A DNA stretch of 12,168 nt from a bacterium (GTDB taxonomy: Bacteria > Bacillota_I > Bacilli_A > RF39 > UBA660): assembly GCA_029012525.1 (NCBI GenBank), contig JAQXMG010000099.1, forward strand, positions 1 to 12,168, in the 5' to 3' direction. The notes below the pieces were generated by a model. It was not told where the DNA came from, did not search any database, and was given only the letters and a program-made list of their open reading frames with translations. The position numbers and the translations under genes were made by a program. Shown here piece after piece: positions 1-5,865 of the stretch (position 1 is its first letter; every line of letters begins with the position of its first letter).

Positions 1-1
1 T

Positions 2-196
2 GAACTAAAAATAACAGAATTAAAAAAAGAACATATTGGTCAAATAAAACTTTATATGAATTATATTGACAAAAATATAAAAACAATTAATCAAGATAAA
101 ACAATAGGAATAATAATTTGTAAAAAAGATAACAAGTTTGTTATGGAATATTGTAGTGATTCTAGGATATTTACCAAAGAATACGTTTTAATTTAA
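2..196 (+). CDS. DUF1016/YhcG-family PDDEXK nuclease, C-terminal fragment
   Basis: This is the 3' end of a gene whose start lies off the left edge; 64 codons are visible before a TAA stop. The fragment opens with ELK, which in the YhcG/DUF1016 C-terminal domain supplies the E and K of the PD-(D/E)xK nuclease motif. The rest matches the family in order: a GQ followed by a short helix (IGQIKLYMNYID), a strand with IGIIICK, a VMEY strand, and a closing IFTKEY segment. Family members are predicted DNA nucleases that often sit in mobile or defence-related regions; their biochemical role is not well defined. The N-terminal domain and the first acidic catalytic residue are not in the window, so activity cannot be judged. 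The family call rests on motif pattern only. Confidence 0.8.
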   Translation, partial: ELKITELKKEHIGQIKLYMNYIDKNIKTINQDKTIGIIICKKDNKFVMEYCSDSRIFTKEYVLI

Positions 197-273
197 AATA
201 ATCTTTGATATACTAATTTTATAATTAATTTTTTATATATTTAACTATAAAGTAAATAAATAGTCTATTTCCA

Positions 274-290
274 TTTAACTTTTAGTTAAA
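274..290. promoter_or_regulatory. Inverted repeat, candidate operator of the XRE regulator
   Basis: TTTAAC and GTTAAA are perfect inverted arms separated by TTTTA. The repeat lies just upstream of a TATAAT hexamer at 307-312 and covers the place where a -35 element would be. A dimeric HTH protein bound here would block transcription of the XRE gene that follows, so negative autoregulation is a reasonable inference. Binding itself cannot be seen from sequence. Confidence 0.5.
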
Positions 291-312
291 ACAAGCGAAA
301 ATATTGTATAAT
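284..312 (+). promoter_or_regulatory. Promoter of the XRE gene
   Basis: A consensus -10 TATAAT is at 307-312. There is no good -35 at the expected spacing; only weak TAGTTA-like sequence overlaps the inverted repeat at 274-290. The predicted transcript starts near 319. A weak -35 inside an operator fits a regulated promoter. Confidence 0.6.
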
Positions 313-346
313 TTTTTTATAATCTATAGTTATAGAGGTGATAATT

Positions 347-700
347 TTGTTTTTAGGTAAAAGAATAAAGGAAATGCGTAAAAAAGCAAATATGAGTCAA
401 GAAGAATTAGGAAAAATTTTAGGTGTTTCAAAAGTAAGTGTTTGTCATTGGGAAAAAGATGTAAAAAAGCCAAGTAGTAAAAATTTAATAGAACTATCTA
501 AAATATTAAATGCACCACTTGAATATTTAATTGGCAGTGATAGTTACGTTGTTTCTGAAACAAATTCAAATTACGGAATGATGATGGCAAATGAAGAAAT
601 AGATATAATAAAAGAATTAAGACATCATAAAAAATTATATGAAATGTTAGTGGAAAATCCCAAAAGAGCTTTAGATAGATTTGATAAAAATCTTTTCTAA
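347..700 (+). CDS. XRE/Cro-CI family HTH transcriptional regulator
   Basis: A 117-residue DNA-binding protein. Residues about 4-60 form a helix-turn-helix domain of the lambda-repressor (HTH_3) type: an RIKEMRKK first helix, then MSQEELGKILGVSKVSVCHW covering the turn and recognition helix, then WEKDVKKPSSKNLIELSKIL. The C-terminal half (about 65-117) is polar and probably helical; it may serve for dimerisation, and no known sensor domain is recognised. I chose TTG at 347 because the strong Shine-Dalgarno AGAGGTGAT (334-342) lies at normal distance upstream of it. An in-frame GTG at 338 falls inside that ribosome site and is unlikely to be the start. An inverted repeat in the promoter suggests autoregulation. 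The targets are unknown; pdp lies directly downstream but has its own promoter-like sequence. Confidence 0.9.
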   Translation: MFLGKRIKEMRKKANMSQEELGKILGVSKVSVCHWEKDVKKPSSKNLIELSKILNAPLEYLIGSDSYVVSETNSNYGMMMANEEIDIIKELRHHKKLYEMLVENPKRALDRFDKNLF

Positions 701-715
701 GCTTTTTTATTTTAT
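662..715 (+). terminator. Probable terminator of the XRE gene
   Basis: AAAAGAGCTT (662-671) can pair with AAGCTTTTTT (699-708) with one G-U pair. A nested AGATTT/AAATCT hairpin lies inside, and T-rich sequence follows. The hairpin overlaps the end of the reading frame. It is AT-rich with a long interior, so efficiency is uncertain. Confidence 0.5.
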
Positions 716-730
716 TAAATTTATTATATA

Positions 731-739
731 TGATACAAT
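731..739 (+). promoter_or_regulatory. Extended -10 promoter before pdp
   Basis: TGATACAAT matches an extended -10 element (TGn + TACAAT at 734-739). No convincing -35 is present. The predicted start near 746 would coincide with the ribosome site AAGGTGG (746-752), giving a very short leader. The call is therefore tentative. Confidence 0.4.
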
Positions 740-756
740 TATCTTAAGGTGGTAAA

Positions 757-2013
757 ATGATTTTTGATATTATTAATAAAAAAGAACATAAAAAACAATT
801 GTCATATGAAGAACTTTCTTTCTTTTTTAATGGTTATTTAAAGGGTGAGATAACTGATGATGATATGACAAAACTTTTAAAAGCAATTATGAAAAACAAT
901 TTAAGTATTAGAGAAATATATGATTTAACTGATATTTTTATAAAAAGTGGTGATATTTTAACTATACCAATTGATTCTTGTGTTGATAAACATTCAACTG
1001 GAGGAATTGGTGATAAAACAACTTTAATTGTCGCACCAATTGTAGCTAGTCTAGGAATATACATGCCTAAATTAAGTGGAAGAGGTTTAGGATATACGGG
1101 AGGAACTATAGATAAACTAGAAAGTATCGGTGTAAATACTAATTTAACAGAAGAGGAATTTATTAATGGCGTAAAAAAAATAGGTTTTAGTATAACTGGT
1201 CAAACTAAAAATCTATGTCCTATGGATAAAAAGATATATGCTTTAAGAGATGTAACTAATACAACTGAAAATATAGGATTAATTGCAACATCAATTATGA
1301 GTAAAAAAATAGCAGGTGGTGCTAAAAATATTGTAATAGATTTAAAAGTTGGTAATGGTGCTTTAATAAAAAACAAAAAAGATGCTAAAAAGCTAGCAAA
1401 AATAATGATTAATATTGGTAAGAAATATAATAGAAAAGTGGTCTGTGTTTTAACCGATATGAATAGTCCTTTAGGAAGTAATATTGGTAATTTATTAGAA
1501 GTAAAAGAAGCAGTTTTAGTTTTAAATAATAAAGTAAGAAATAAATTATATGACTTATGTGTTTATTTAAGTTCAGTTATAGTAGAAGTTGGTTTAAATA
1601 TTAGCTTTAATTCTGCTAAAGAAAAAGTGATTGATGCTATAGAAAGTGGAAAAGCTTATAAAAAATTTTTAGATTTTATTGAATATCAAAATGGAGATTT
1701 AAGTTTGCTTGAAAAAAGACAAGAAGGTTATCAAGTTTTAGCAACAAAATCTGGCTATATAAAAAATATAGATGCTTTAAAAATTGGAATTTTATCAATG
1801 AATTTAGGAGCAGGTAGAAAGAATAAAGATGATAAAATAGATTTTGAAGCTGGAATCGTTTTAAATAAACAAGTTGGTGAATATGTAAAAGAAAACGATC
1901 TTTTATGTACTTTATATGGTAAAGATGAATTTTTTCAAGATATAAATCAATATTTTGAAATTGTAAATAGAAAGCCAAAAAATAAAAATATTGTTATTTC
2001 TATTATTAGGTAA
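757..2013 (+). CDS. pdp: Pyrimidine-nucleoside phosphorylase
   Basis: A cytoplasmic salvage enzyme that splits thymidine, deoxyuridine and, in the Pdp subgroup, uridine with phosphate into base plus (deoxy)ribose-1-phosphate. The 418 residues are close to the usual length of about 430, and all landmarks are present. These are the N-terminal helical domain (about 1-65), the phosphate-binding DKHSTGGIGDKT motif, the family signature LSGRGLGYTGGTIDKLES, and the base-binding segment YALRDVTNTTENIGLIATS followed by IMSKK, containing the conserved R, S and K. LTDMNSPLGSNIGNLLEVKE follows, and the C-terminal alpha/beta domain contains LGAGRKNKDDKIDFEAGIVL. The Arg common after the PLG of that motif (often PLGRAIGN) is Ser here, a minor deviation. 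AAGGTGG eight bases upstream supports the ATG. The gene stands alone; no deoC or deoB is visible. Confidence 0.95.
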   Translation: MIFDIINKKEHKKQLSYEELSFFFNGYLKGEITDDDMTKLLKAIMKNNLSIREIYDLTDIFIKSGDILTIPIDSCVDKHSTGGIGDKTTLIVAPIVASLGIYMPKLSGRGLGYTGGTIDKLESIGVNTNLTEEEFINGVKKIGFSITGQTKNLCPMDKKIYALRDVTNTTENIGLIATSIMSKKIAGGAKNIVIDLKVGNGALIKNKKDAKKLAKIMINIGKKYNRKVVCVLTDMNSPLGSNIGNLLEVKEAVLVLNNKVRNKLYDLCVYLSSVIVEVGLNISFNSAKEKVIDAIESGKAYKKFLDFIEYQNGDLSLLEKRQEGYQVLATKSGYIKNIDALKIGILSMNLGAGRKNKDDKIDFEAGIVLNKQVGEYVKENDLLCTLYGKDEFFQDINQYFEIVNRKPKNKNIVISIIR

Positions 2014-2016
2014 TGT

Positions 2017-2046
2017 AAAGGAAGTGTAAAAATCTTTCTTTTTTTA
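2017..2046 (+). terminator. Intrinsic terminator after pdp
   Basis: AAAGGAAG (2017-2024) pairs with CTTTCTTT (2034-2041), with one G-U pair and a 9-base loop. It runs directly into a T-tract. It lies just after the pdp stop codon. Confidence 0.65.
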
Positions 2047-2057
2047 TCTTTTTTTAT

Positions 2058-2063
2058 TATAAT
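2058..2063 (+). promoter_or_regulatory. Candidate -10 element for the surface protein gene
   Basis: TATAAT lies 36 bases before the chosen ATG, preceded by a T-rich tract shared with the pdp terminator. There is no good -35 hexamer. The predicted transcript start is near 2070. Confidence 0.45.
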
Positions 2064-2099
2064 TGAATTGTAATAATTGAAAATATGGGAGATGTGATT

Positions 2100-4457
2100 A
2101 TGAAAAAACAAAGAAAATTTATGTCATTATTATTTTTATTTTTAATAATTGGAAATTTAGTTGTTACAGATACTAGTTTTATTGTAAATGCAACTGGTTC
2201 TAATAAAGTAGAAGATACTATTGTTTTAAATAATAATAATATTGTTGAGTTAAAAAACAAGATTGAAACATTAAAATCAGATTCTCTATATGAAGAAGAT
2301 AACTCTTTTAAAGAAACATTAGATTTTATGGAAAAAGAAATTTTTGATTTAGAAAAAAATTTAAATAATCAAAAAAACAAATTAGAAGAGGGAATTTTAC
2401 TTAGTTATTTAATTAAAACATCATTTATAGATAAAAAAGATATATATGATACTTATTTTACTGGTGATGAATTAATTACATTAGAAAAAATAGAAGATAT
2501 AACTTATTTAGAATTTAATGAAGAACTTAATGATTATGAAAAAAAGACTCTTTTAACAAAAATAGAAATAGAAAATGCTTTATATAATATTTATTTATTA
2601 GAAATAGAAAATGAAATTAAATCATATTTAGATAATTTTGATACTAGAAAAACAAATCTAATAAATCTTTATAATGAAGTAATAGAATTAAAGGAACAAA
2701 AAGTACTTTATCTAACAAATGAATTAAAAGAAATAGAAAACTTTTACGAAGAAGAAATCCTTTTAAATAATGTTCCAAATATGATTGTTAATTCTTTTGA
2801 TATTAGAGATTTAATTGAAAGTGATATTGATAAATTAGAGGAAATTGTTTCTTGTTTTAAAATTGATGATATTACAGATAAAAAAGAAAATATCAATTTA
2901 ATTTATGAAAGAACTATGGATAATATAAATACATTTTATTTGAATAATAAAAATTATATTGAAAATGGTTTGAAAGAAAAAATAGAAAGTTTTGATAAAT
3001 TTTTAACTAATATAAATGTTAGACTTTCTGAAAAAGTAAATCTTGATGATTATATAAATGAAGAAATAGATAATTTTATTGATTTAGTTGATAGTGAATT
3101 AATTGAAGTTTTAGATTCTATTATAAAAGAAGAAGAAAATTATGATAACCTTATTAAAGATATTAATTTGTATTTAGAAAGAAAGCCAAGTGATAAAGAA
3201 AGTATTGAAAATCTTTTAACTAATATAAAGGCTTTAAGAGTATATCTTAACAAAGAAAAAGCTTTAGTTATAACAAATCTTATAATTGATAATAGTAACT
3301 TAGAAGATGAGGATATTGTTGATGTTCTTTTGAATTTTACTTATTTTCCAATAGATAAAGAACAAAAATCTAAGTTAGAAAATGCAAAGCTAAACTTTTA
3401 TAATCTTGCTTTAAAAGATAATACTTACTATAACATGTATATATTACAAAATAATTTAATTCTTGAAGATGTTAAAGAATTATTATTAAAACAGGATTTT
3501 ATTGATAATTTAGATTATGGAATTTATAAATTCGAAGTATTAGATAGTGATAATATAACAAATGATGGTAAAGTAATTATTTATGATAGAAATGAAAATC
3601 TATTAAAGGAATATAATATTGTTATTAAAGGAGATATTAATAATGATAATATATTTGATGATAAAGATATTGAATTATTAAATGAAGAATTATTAAAAGA
3701 TCCATTAACAGATTATTTAAAATTAGATTACAATAATGACAATTTAATTGATATTTATGATCTTGTGTTGATGAAAAATAGATTAGAAGATAAAGATGAG
3801 ATAGAAGAAACAAAAGAAAGTACTTTTGAGCTTTCAGAAATATCAAAAGATAATAAAACTTGTTATAACATAACTTTAAAAACAGATGGAGTAGTAAGTG
3901 GATTTAGTTTTGATTTATCAGTTAGTGATAATTTAAAATTTGATAGTATTATAAATAATGAATTAAATATTAATATAAATGATATAAATAATAAAGTAAT
4001 TGGAGTAGGTAATTTTAAAGATGGTGATAGTTTTACTTTATGTTTTATAGAAGATTTAAGTACTAGTAATACTAAAGTATTTAGTTTATCTAACAATAAA
4101 TTTATCTATGATAATTTAAATACTAAAGAAATTGATAACTTACAACTTATTACTGTTAAAGTAGTTGAAGAAGTAAAAAACAATGAAACTAAAGTAACAT
4201 ATTTAAATAATTATAGAGAAGAACAAAAAACAGAAGAAGTAAAACAAGAAGAAAATATTAACAAAGAAGAAAATAAAGTAGAAGAAAAACAAGAAAAAAC
4301 AGATGAAAAAAAAGTAGCAATCACAAATGTTATAAAAATCATTATTATTGTTTTACTTGGAGCAGTAATTGTTTATTTCTTAAACAAAAAAGACAATGAT
4401 GAAGATTCTGATAAAAATGATTTTCTAAGTGATGATAAAGAAGCAGATTCTAAATAG
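2100..4457 (+). CDS. Membrane-anchored surface protein with dockerin-like calcium-binding repeats
   Basis: A 785-residue exported protein. The start is ATG 2100, preceded by the ribosome site GGGAGATGTGATT; an in-frame ATG at 2085 lies upstream of that site. Residues 1 to about 30 are a signal peptide (MKKQRK, then a hydrophobic core, possible cleavage after VNA). Residues about 40-500 are long acidic helices with coiled-coil character and many E, N, D and K residues. Residues 511-554 hold two 12-residue calcium loops with ligands at every expected position: D512, N514, D516, D520, D523 and D543, N545, D547, D551, D554. This is the duplicated arrangement of type I dockerins. Residues about 574-690 look like a beta-sandwich (VSGFSFDLSV), possibly cohesin-like. 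A Lys/Glu-rich linker (about 690-737) leads to a membrane helix (about 741-761) and a charged cytoplasmic tail. There is no LPXTG motif. The partner is unknown; adhesion or scaffolding is inference. Confidence 0.85.
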   Translation: MKKQRKFMSLLFLFLIIGNLVVTDTSFIVNATGSNKVEDTIVLNNNNIVELKNKIETLKSDSLYEEDNSFKETLDFMEKEIFDLEKNLNNQKNKLEEGILLSYLIKTSFIDKKDIYDTYFTGDELITLEKIEDITYLEFNEELNDYEKKTLLTKIEIENALYNIYLLEIENEIKSYLDNFDTRKTNLINLYNEVIELKEQKVLYLTNELKEIENFYEEEILLNNVPNMIVNSFDIRDLIESDIDKLEEIVSCFKIDDITDKKENINLIYERTMDNINTFYLNNKNYIENGLKEKIESFDKFLTNINVRLSEKVNLDDYINEEIDNFIDLVDSELIEVLDSIIKEEENYDNLIKDINLYLERKPSDKESIENLLTNIKALRVYLNKEKALVITNLIIDNSNLEDEDIVDVLLNFTYFPIDKEQKSKLENAKLNFYNLALKDNTYYNMYILQNNLILEDVKELLLKQDFIDNLDYGIYKFEVLDSDNITNDGKVIIYDRNENLLKEYNIVIKGDINNDNIFDDKDIELLNEELLKDPLTDYLKLDYNNDNLIDIYDLVLMKNRLEDKDEIEETKESTFELSEISKDNKTCYNITLKTDGVVSGFSFDLSVSDNLKFDSIINNELNININDINNKVIGVGNFKDGDSFTLCFIEDLSTSNTKVFSLSNNKFIYDNLNTKEIDNLQLITVKVVEEVKNNETKVTYLNNYREEQKTEEVKQEENINKEENKVEEKQEKTDEKKVAITNVIKIIIIVLLGAVIVYFLNKKDNDEDSDKNDFLSDDKEADSK

Positions 4458-4471
4458 ACATATAATGATCA

Positions 4472-4501
4472 AAAAAAATAAGCAAACGAGCTTATTTTTT
4501 T
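4472..4501. terminator. Bidirectional terminator between convergent genes
   Basis: A perfect 12-base inverted repeat: A-tract plus ATAAGC (4472-4483), loop AAACGA, then GCTTA plus T-tract (4490-4501). It works in both directions because the A-tract on one strand is a U-tract on the other. It separates the surface protein gene (plus) from the thioredoxin-like gene (minus). Confidence 0.88.
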
Positions 4502-4506
4502 GTATT

Positions 4507-4953
4507 TTATTTTTCTTCTTTAATATAACCATGTTGTTTCAATTTGTTAATAATATATTTTTCTGATTGAACACCAATAATTCTAGAAAAGCTACCTAAT
4601 TCAATTCCATTCTCAAAAAATAATATAGTAGGAGTTGAACTAACAGATAAATCTTTAATAAATAAATCTTTTTCTGTTTCATCTAGTTCTGTTAAATTGA
4701 TTACAAAAGCTTCAATTTCATATTTATCCAAAATAGTATTAAATTTAGGAGTAAATTTTATACAATGAGGACAATCAGTTTGTTTTACGTATAAAATAAA
4801 GCTTTCATTATTATGAACTTTTTCTACATATTCAATATAATTTATTTCTTTTAAATATTCTTCTTTATTATTACCAATTATACTAAATATAATAATTATT
4901 GCTACTAGAATAATAATAATTGTTCCTGTTAATATTAAAAATTTATTTTTCAT
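4507..4953 (-). CDS. Membrane-anchored thioredoxin-fold protein (CPHC active site)
   Basis: A 148-residue protein with an N-terminal signal anchor (about 5-27, very Ile-rich) and a thioredoxin fold on the outer side of the membrane. The redox motif is C61-P-H-C64, the dipeptide found in DsbA-type oxidants, preceded by the expected strand FILYVKQTD. The cis-proline that faces the active site is P108 in SSTPTILFF. The length and plan also resemble bacteriocin-linked PedC/Bta-type thiol proteins. The likely role is making, breaking or shuffling disulfides in exported proteins. It is transcribed divergently from the T4SS cluster, whose pilin-like and VirB6-like products carry cysteines predicted to lie outside the cell, so these are natural candidate substrates (inference). 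No DsbB- or CcdA-like redox partner is visible. The fold call is confident; the direction of its chemistry is not known. Confidence 0.9.
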   Translation of the reverse strand: MKNKFLILTGTIIIILVAIIIIFSIIGNNKEEYLKEINYIEYVEKVHNNESFILYVKQTDCPHCIKFTPKFNTILDKYEIEAFVINLTELDETEKDLFIKDLSVSSTPTILFFENGIELGSFSRIIGVQSEKYIINKLKQHGYIKEEK

Positions 4954-4979
4954 ATACTTTTACTTCACATCCCTAAATA

Positions 4980-5008
4980 ATGATATCATAAATAAAAATA
5001 ATTGTAAA
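4980..5008 (-). promoter_or_regulatory. Promoter of the thioredoxin-like gene
   Basis: On the minus strand, TTTACA (5003-5008), a 17-base spacer, then TATCAT (4980-4985) preceded by TGA, an extended -10. The -10 sits within a 10-base palindrome ATGATATCAT (4980-4989). The ribosome site AGGGATGTGA (4965-4974, minus) is close to the predicted transcript start, so the leader would be about 20 bases. Confidence 0.6.
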
Positions 5009-5023
5009 ATATTGTAATAAAAG

Positions 5024-5052
5024 TTGACAAATACTTAAATATTTTGTAAGAT
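5024..5052 (+). promoter_or_regulatory. Promoter of the first pilin-like gene and T4SS cluster
   Basis: A perfect -35 TTGACA (5024-5029), a 17-base spacer, and -10 TAAGAT (5047-5052). The predicted start is near 5059, followed by the ribosome site GAGAGG (5067-5072) at 8 bases from ATG 5081. This is one of the two best sigma-A-type promoters in the window. Confidence 0.85.
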
Positions 5053-5080
5053 TAATTTGTGAGAAAGAGAGGTTTTTTAT

Positions 5081-5413
5081 ATGTTATTATTAGATGCAGC
5101 TGAATTTTGTGACAGTACAGCAAAGATTTGGAAATTAGTTGGAGATGTTATTAATATTTTTAAAATTGTAATTCCAATTATTATTGTATTACTTGCAATT
5201 CTAGATTTAGGTAAAGCAGTAATGGCTGGTGAAGAAAAAGAAATAAAAGAAGCACAAAAAATGCTTATTAAAAGAATTATCTATGGTGTAGTTATATTCT
5301 TTGTTGTAACAATTGTTCAAGGTGTATTTGGATTAGTTGGTGAAAATGTAGATAGTAGTGTTTGCTGGACATGTGCAACATCTCCAAGCAAATGTCCATA
5401 TCAAGGAGAATAA
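5081..5413 (+). CDS. Pilin-like T4SS membrane protein 1 (VirB2/TrbC-like), cysteine-rich tail
   Basis: A 110-residue protein with two membrane helices (about 22-48 and 66-88) joined by a short charged loop (GEEKEIKEAQKMLIKR). By the positive-inside rule the loop is cytoplasmic and both ends are outside. This is the hairpin layout of VirB2/TrbC-type pilins and of the small membrane proteins at the head of Firmicute and Mollicute conjugation clusters. There is no classical signal peptide. C10 lies near the N-terminus, and C95, C98 and C105 in the tail (VCWTCATSPSKC); all four would face outward. It is paralogous to the next gene: both share KAQ/EAQ, then IKRII-x-GV-x-IFFV across the loop and second helix. 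The function as pilin or channel subunit is inferred from layout and neighbours, not from a strong family signature. Confidence 0.75.
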   Translation: MLLLDAAEFCDSTAKIWKLVGDVINIFKIVIPIIIVLLAILDLGKAVMAGEEKEIKEAQKMLIKRIIYGVVIFFVVTIVQGVFGLVGENVDSSVCWTCATSPSKCPYQGE

Positions 5414-5426
5414 GTAATAAATTAGG

Positions 5427-5464
5427 AAAAAATAAATAATATATTGTTATTTATTTTTTTTTTT
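5427..5464 (+). terminator. AT-only hairpin with U-tract between the two pilin-like genes
   Basis: A perfect 13-base inverted repeat (5427-5439 with 5447-5459), loop TATATTG, followed by a T-run to 5464. The stem contains only A-T pairs, so termination may be partial. It would lower read-through from the strong upstream promoter into the T4SS genes. Its right arm overlaps the promoter of the next gene. Confidence 0.7.
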
Positions 5465-5472
5465 GTTATAAT
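5444..5472 (+). promoter_or_regulatory. Promoter of pilin 2 and the main T4SS operon
   Basis: TTGTTA (5444-5449), a 17-base spacer, then TATAAT (5467-5472) with an extended TGT just before it. The -35 lies in the loop and right arm of the upstream terminator hairpin. The predicted start is near 5479, giving a short leader with ribosome site TTAGGTGA. Confidence 0.7.
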
Positions 5473-5497
5473 AATTTTGGATTGTTAGGTGAATTTT

Positions 5498-5848
5498 ATG
5501 AAAAAAATATTTTATATATTACTAAATTTATTAGTTTTATCTCCAGTTACTGTTTTAGCAGCGGGTGAAGGAGAAGAAATGATTAATGATTGTTCAGGAA
5601 CTCTTGGGTCTGGTGTTGTTGATGTATTAAATTGGATTTATACAGGAATTTTATTTGCAGTTCCTGTTTTAGTTGTTATTTTATCAATGAAAGATATGAT
5701 AACAGCAGTAGCAGCTGGCAAGGCTGATGATATGAAAAAAGCTCAATCTAGCATGATTAAAAGAATTATAATAGGAGTTATTATTTTCTTTGTACCAATA
5801 CTTATAAAAGCAATTTTACAACTTGCCGGTTTGGTTGGAAGTTGCTAG
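5498..5848 (+). CDS. Pilin-like T4SS membrane protein 2 (VirB2/TrbC-like) with signal peptide
   Basis: A 116-residue paralogue of the preceding protein. ATG 5498 is chosen because AGGTGA (5487-5492) lies five bases upstream; an in-frame GTG at 5489 is inside that site. Residues 1 to about 21 are a signal peptide (MKKIFYILLNLLVLSPVTVLA, likely cut after VLA). The mature part has two membrane helices (about 42-65 and 84-112) around a cytoplasmic loop AGKADDMKKAQSSMIKR, the plan expected of VirB2/TrbC-type pilins. C32 sits near the mature N-terminus and C116 is the last residue, so both would be outside and could bond to each other or to a partner subunit. The gene is followed after 17 bases by the VirB6-like gene, probably in one transcript. 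Confidence 0.8.
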   Translation: MKKIFYILLNLLVLSPVTVLAAGEGEEMINDCSGTLGSGVVDVLNWIYTGILFAVPVLVVILSMKDMITAVAAGKADDMKKAQSSMIKRIIIGVIIFFVPILIKAILQLAGLVGSC

Positions 5849-5865
5849 AAAAGGGGTGACTTGAT

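Noticed and set aside
2240..4300. Possible repeat arrays in the helical stalk of the surface protein
   Set aside because: Many similar A/T-rich stretches occur, but they reflect biased composition (E, K, N, D, I, L); no regular period could be found by eye.
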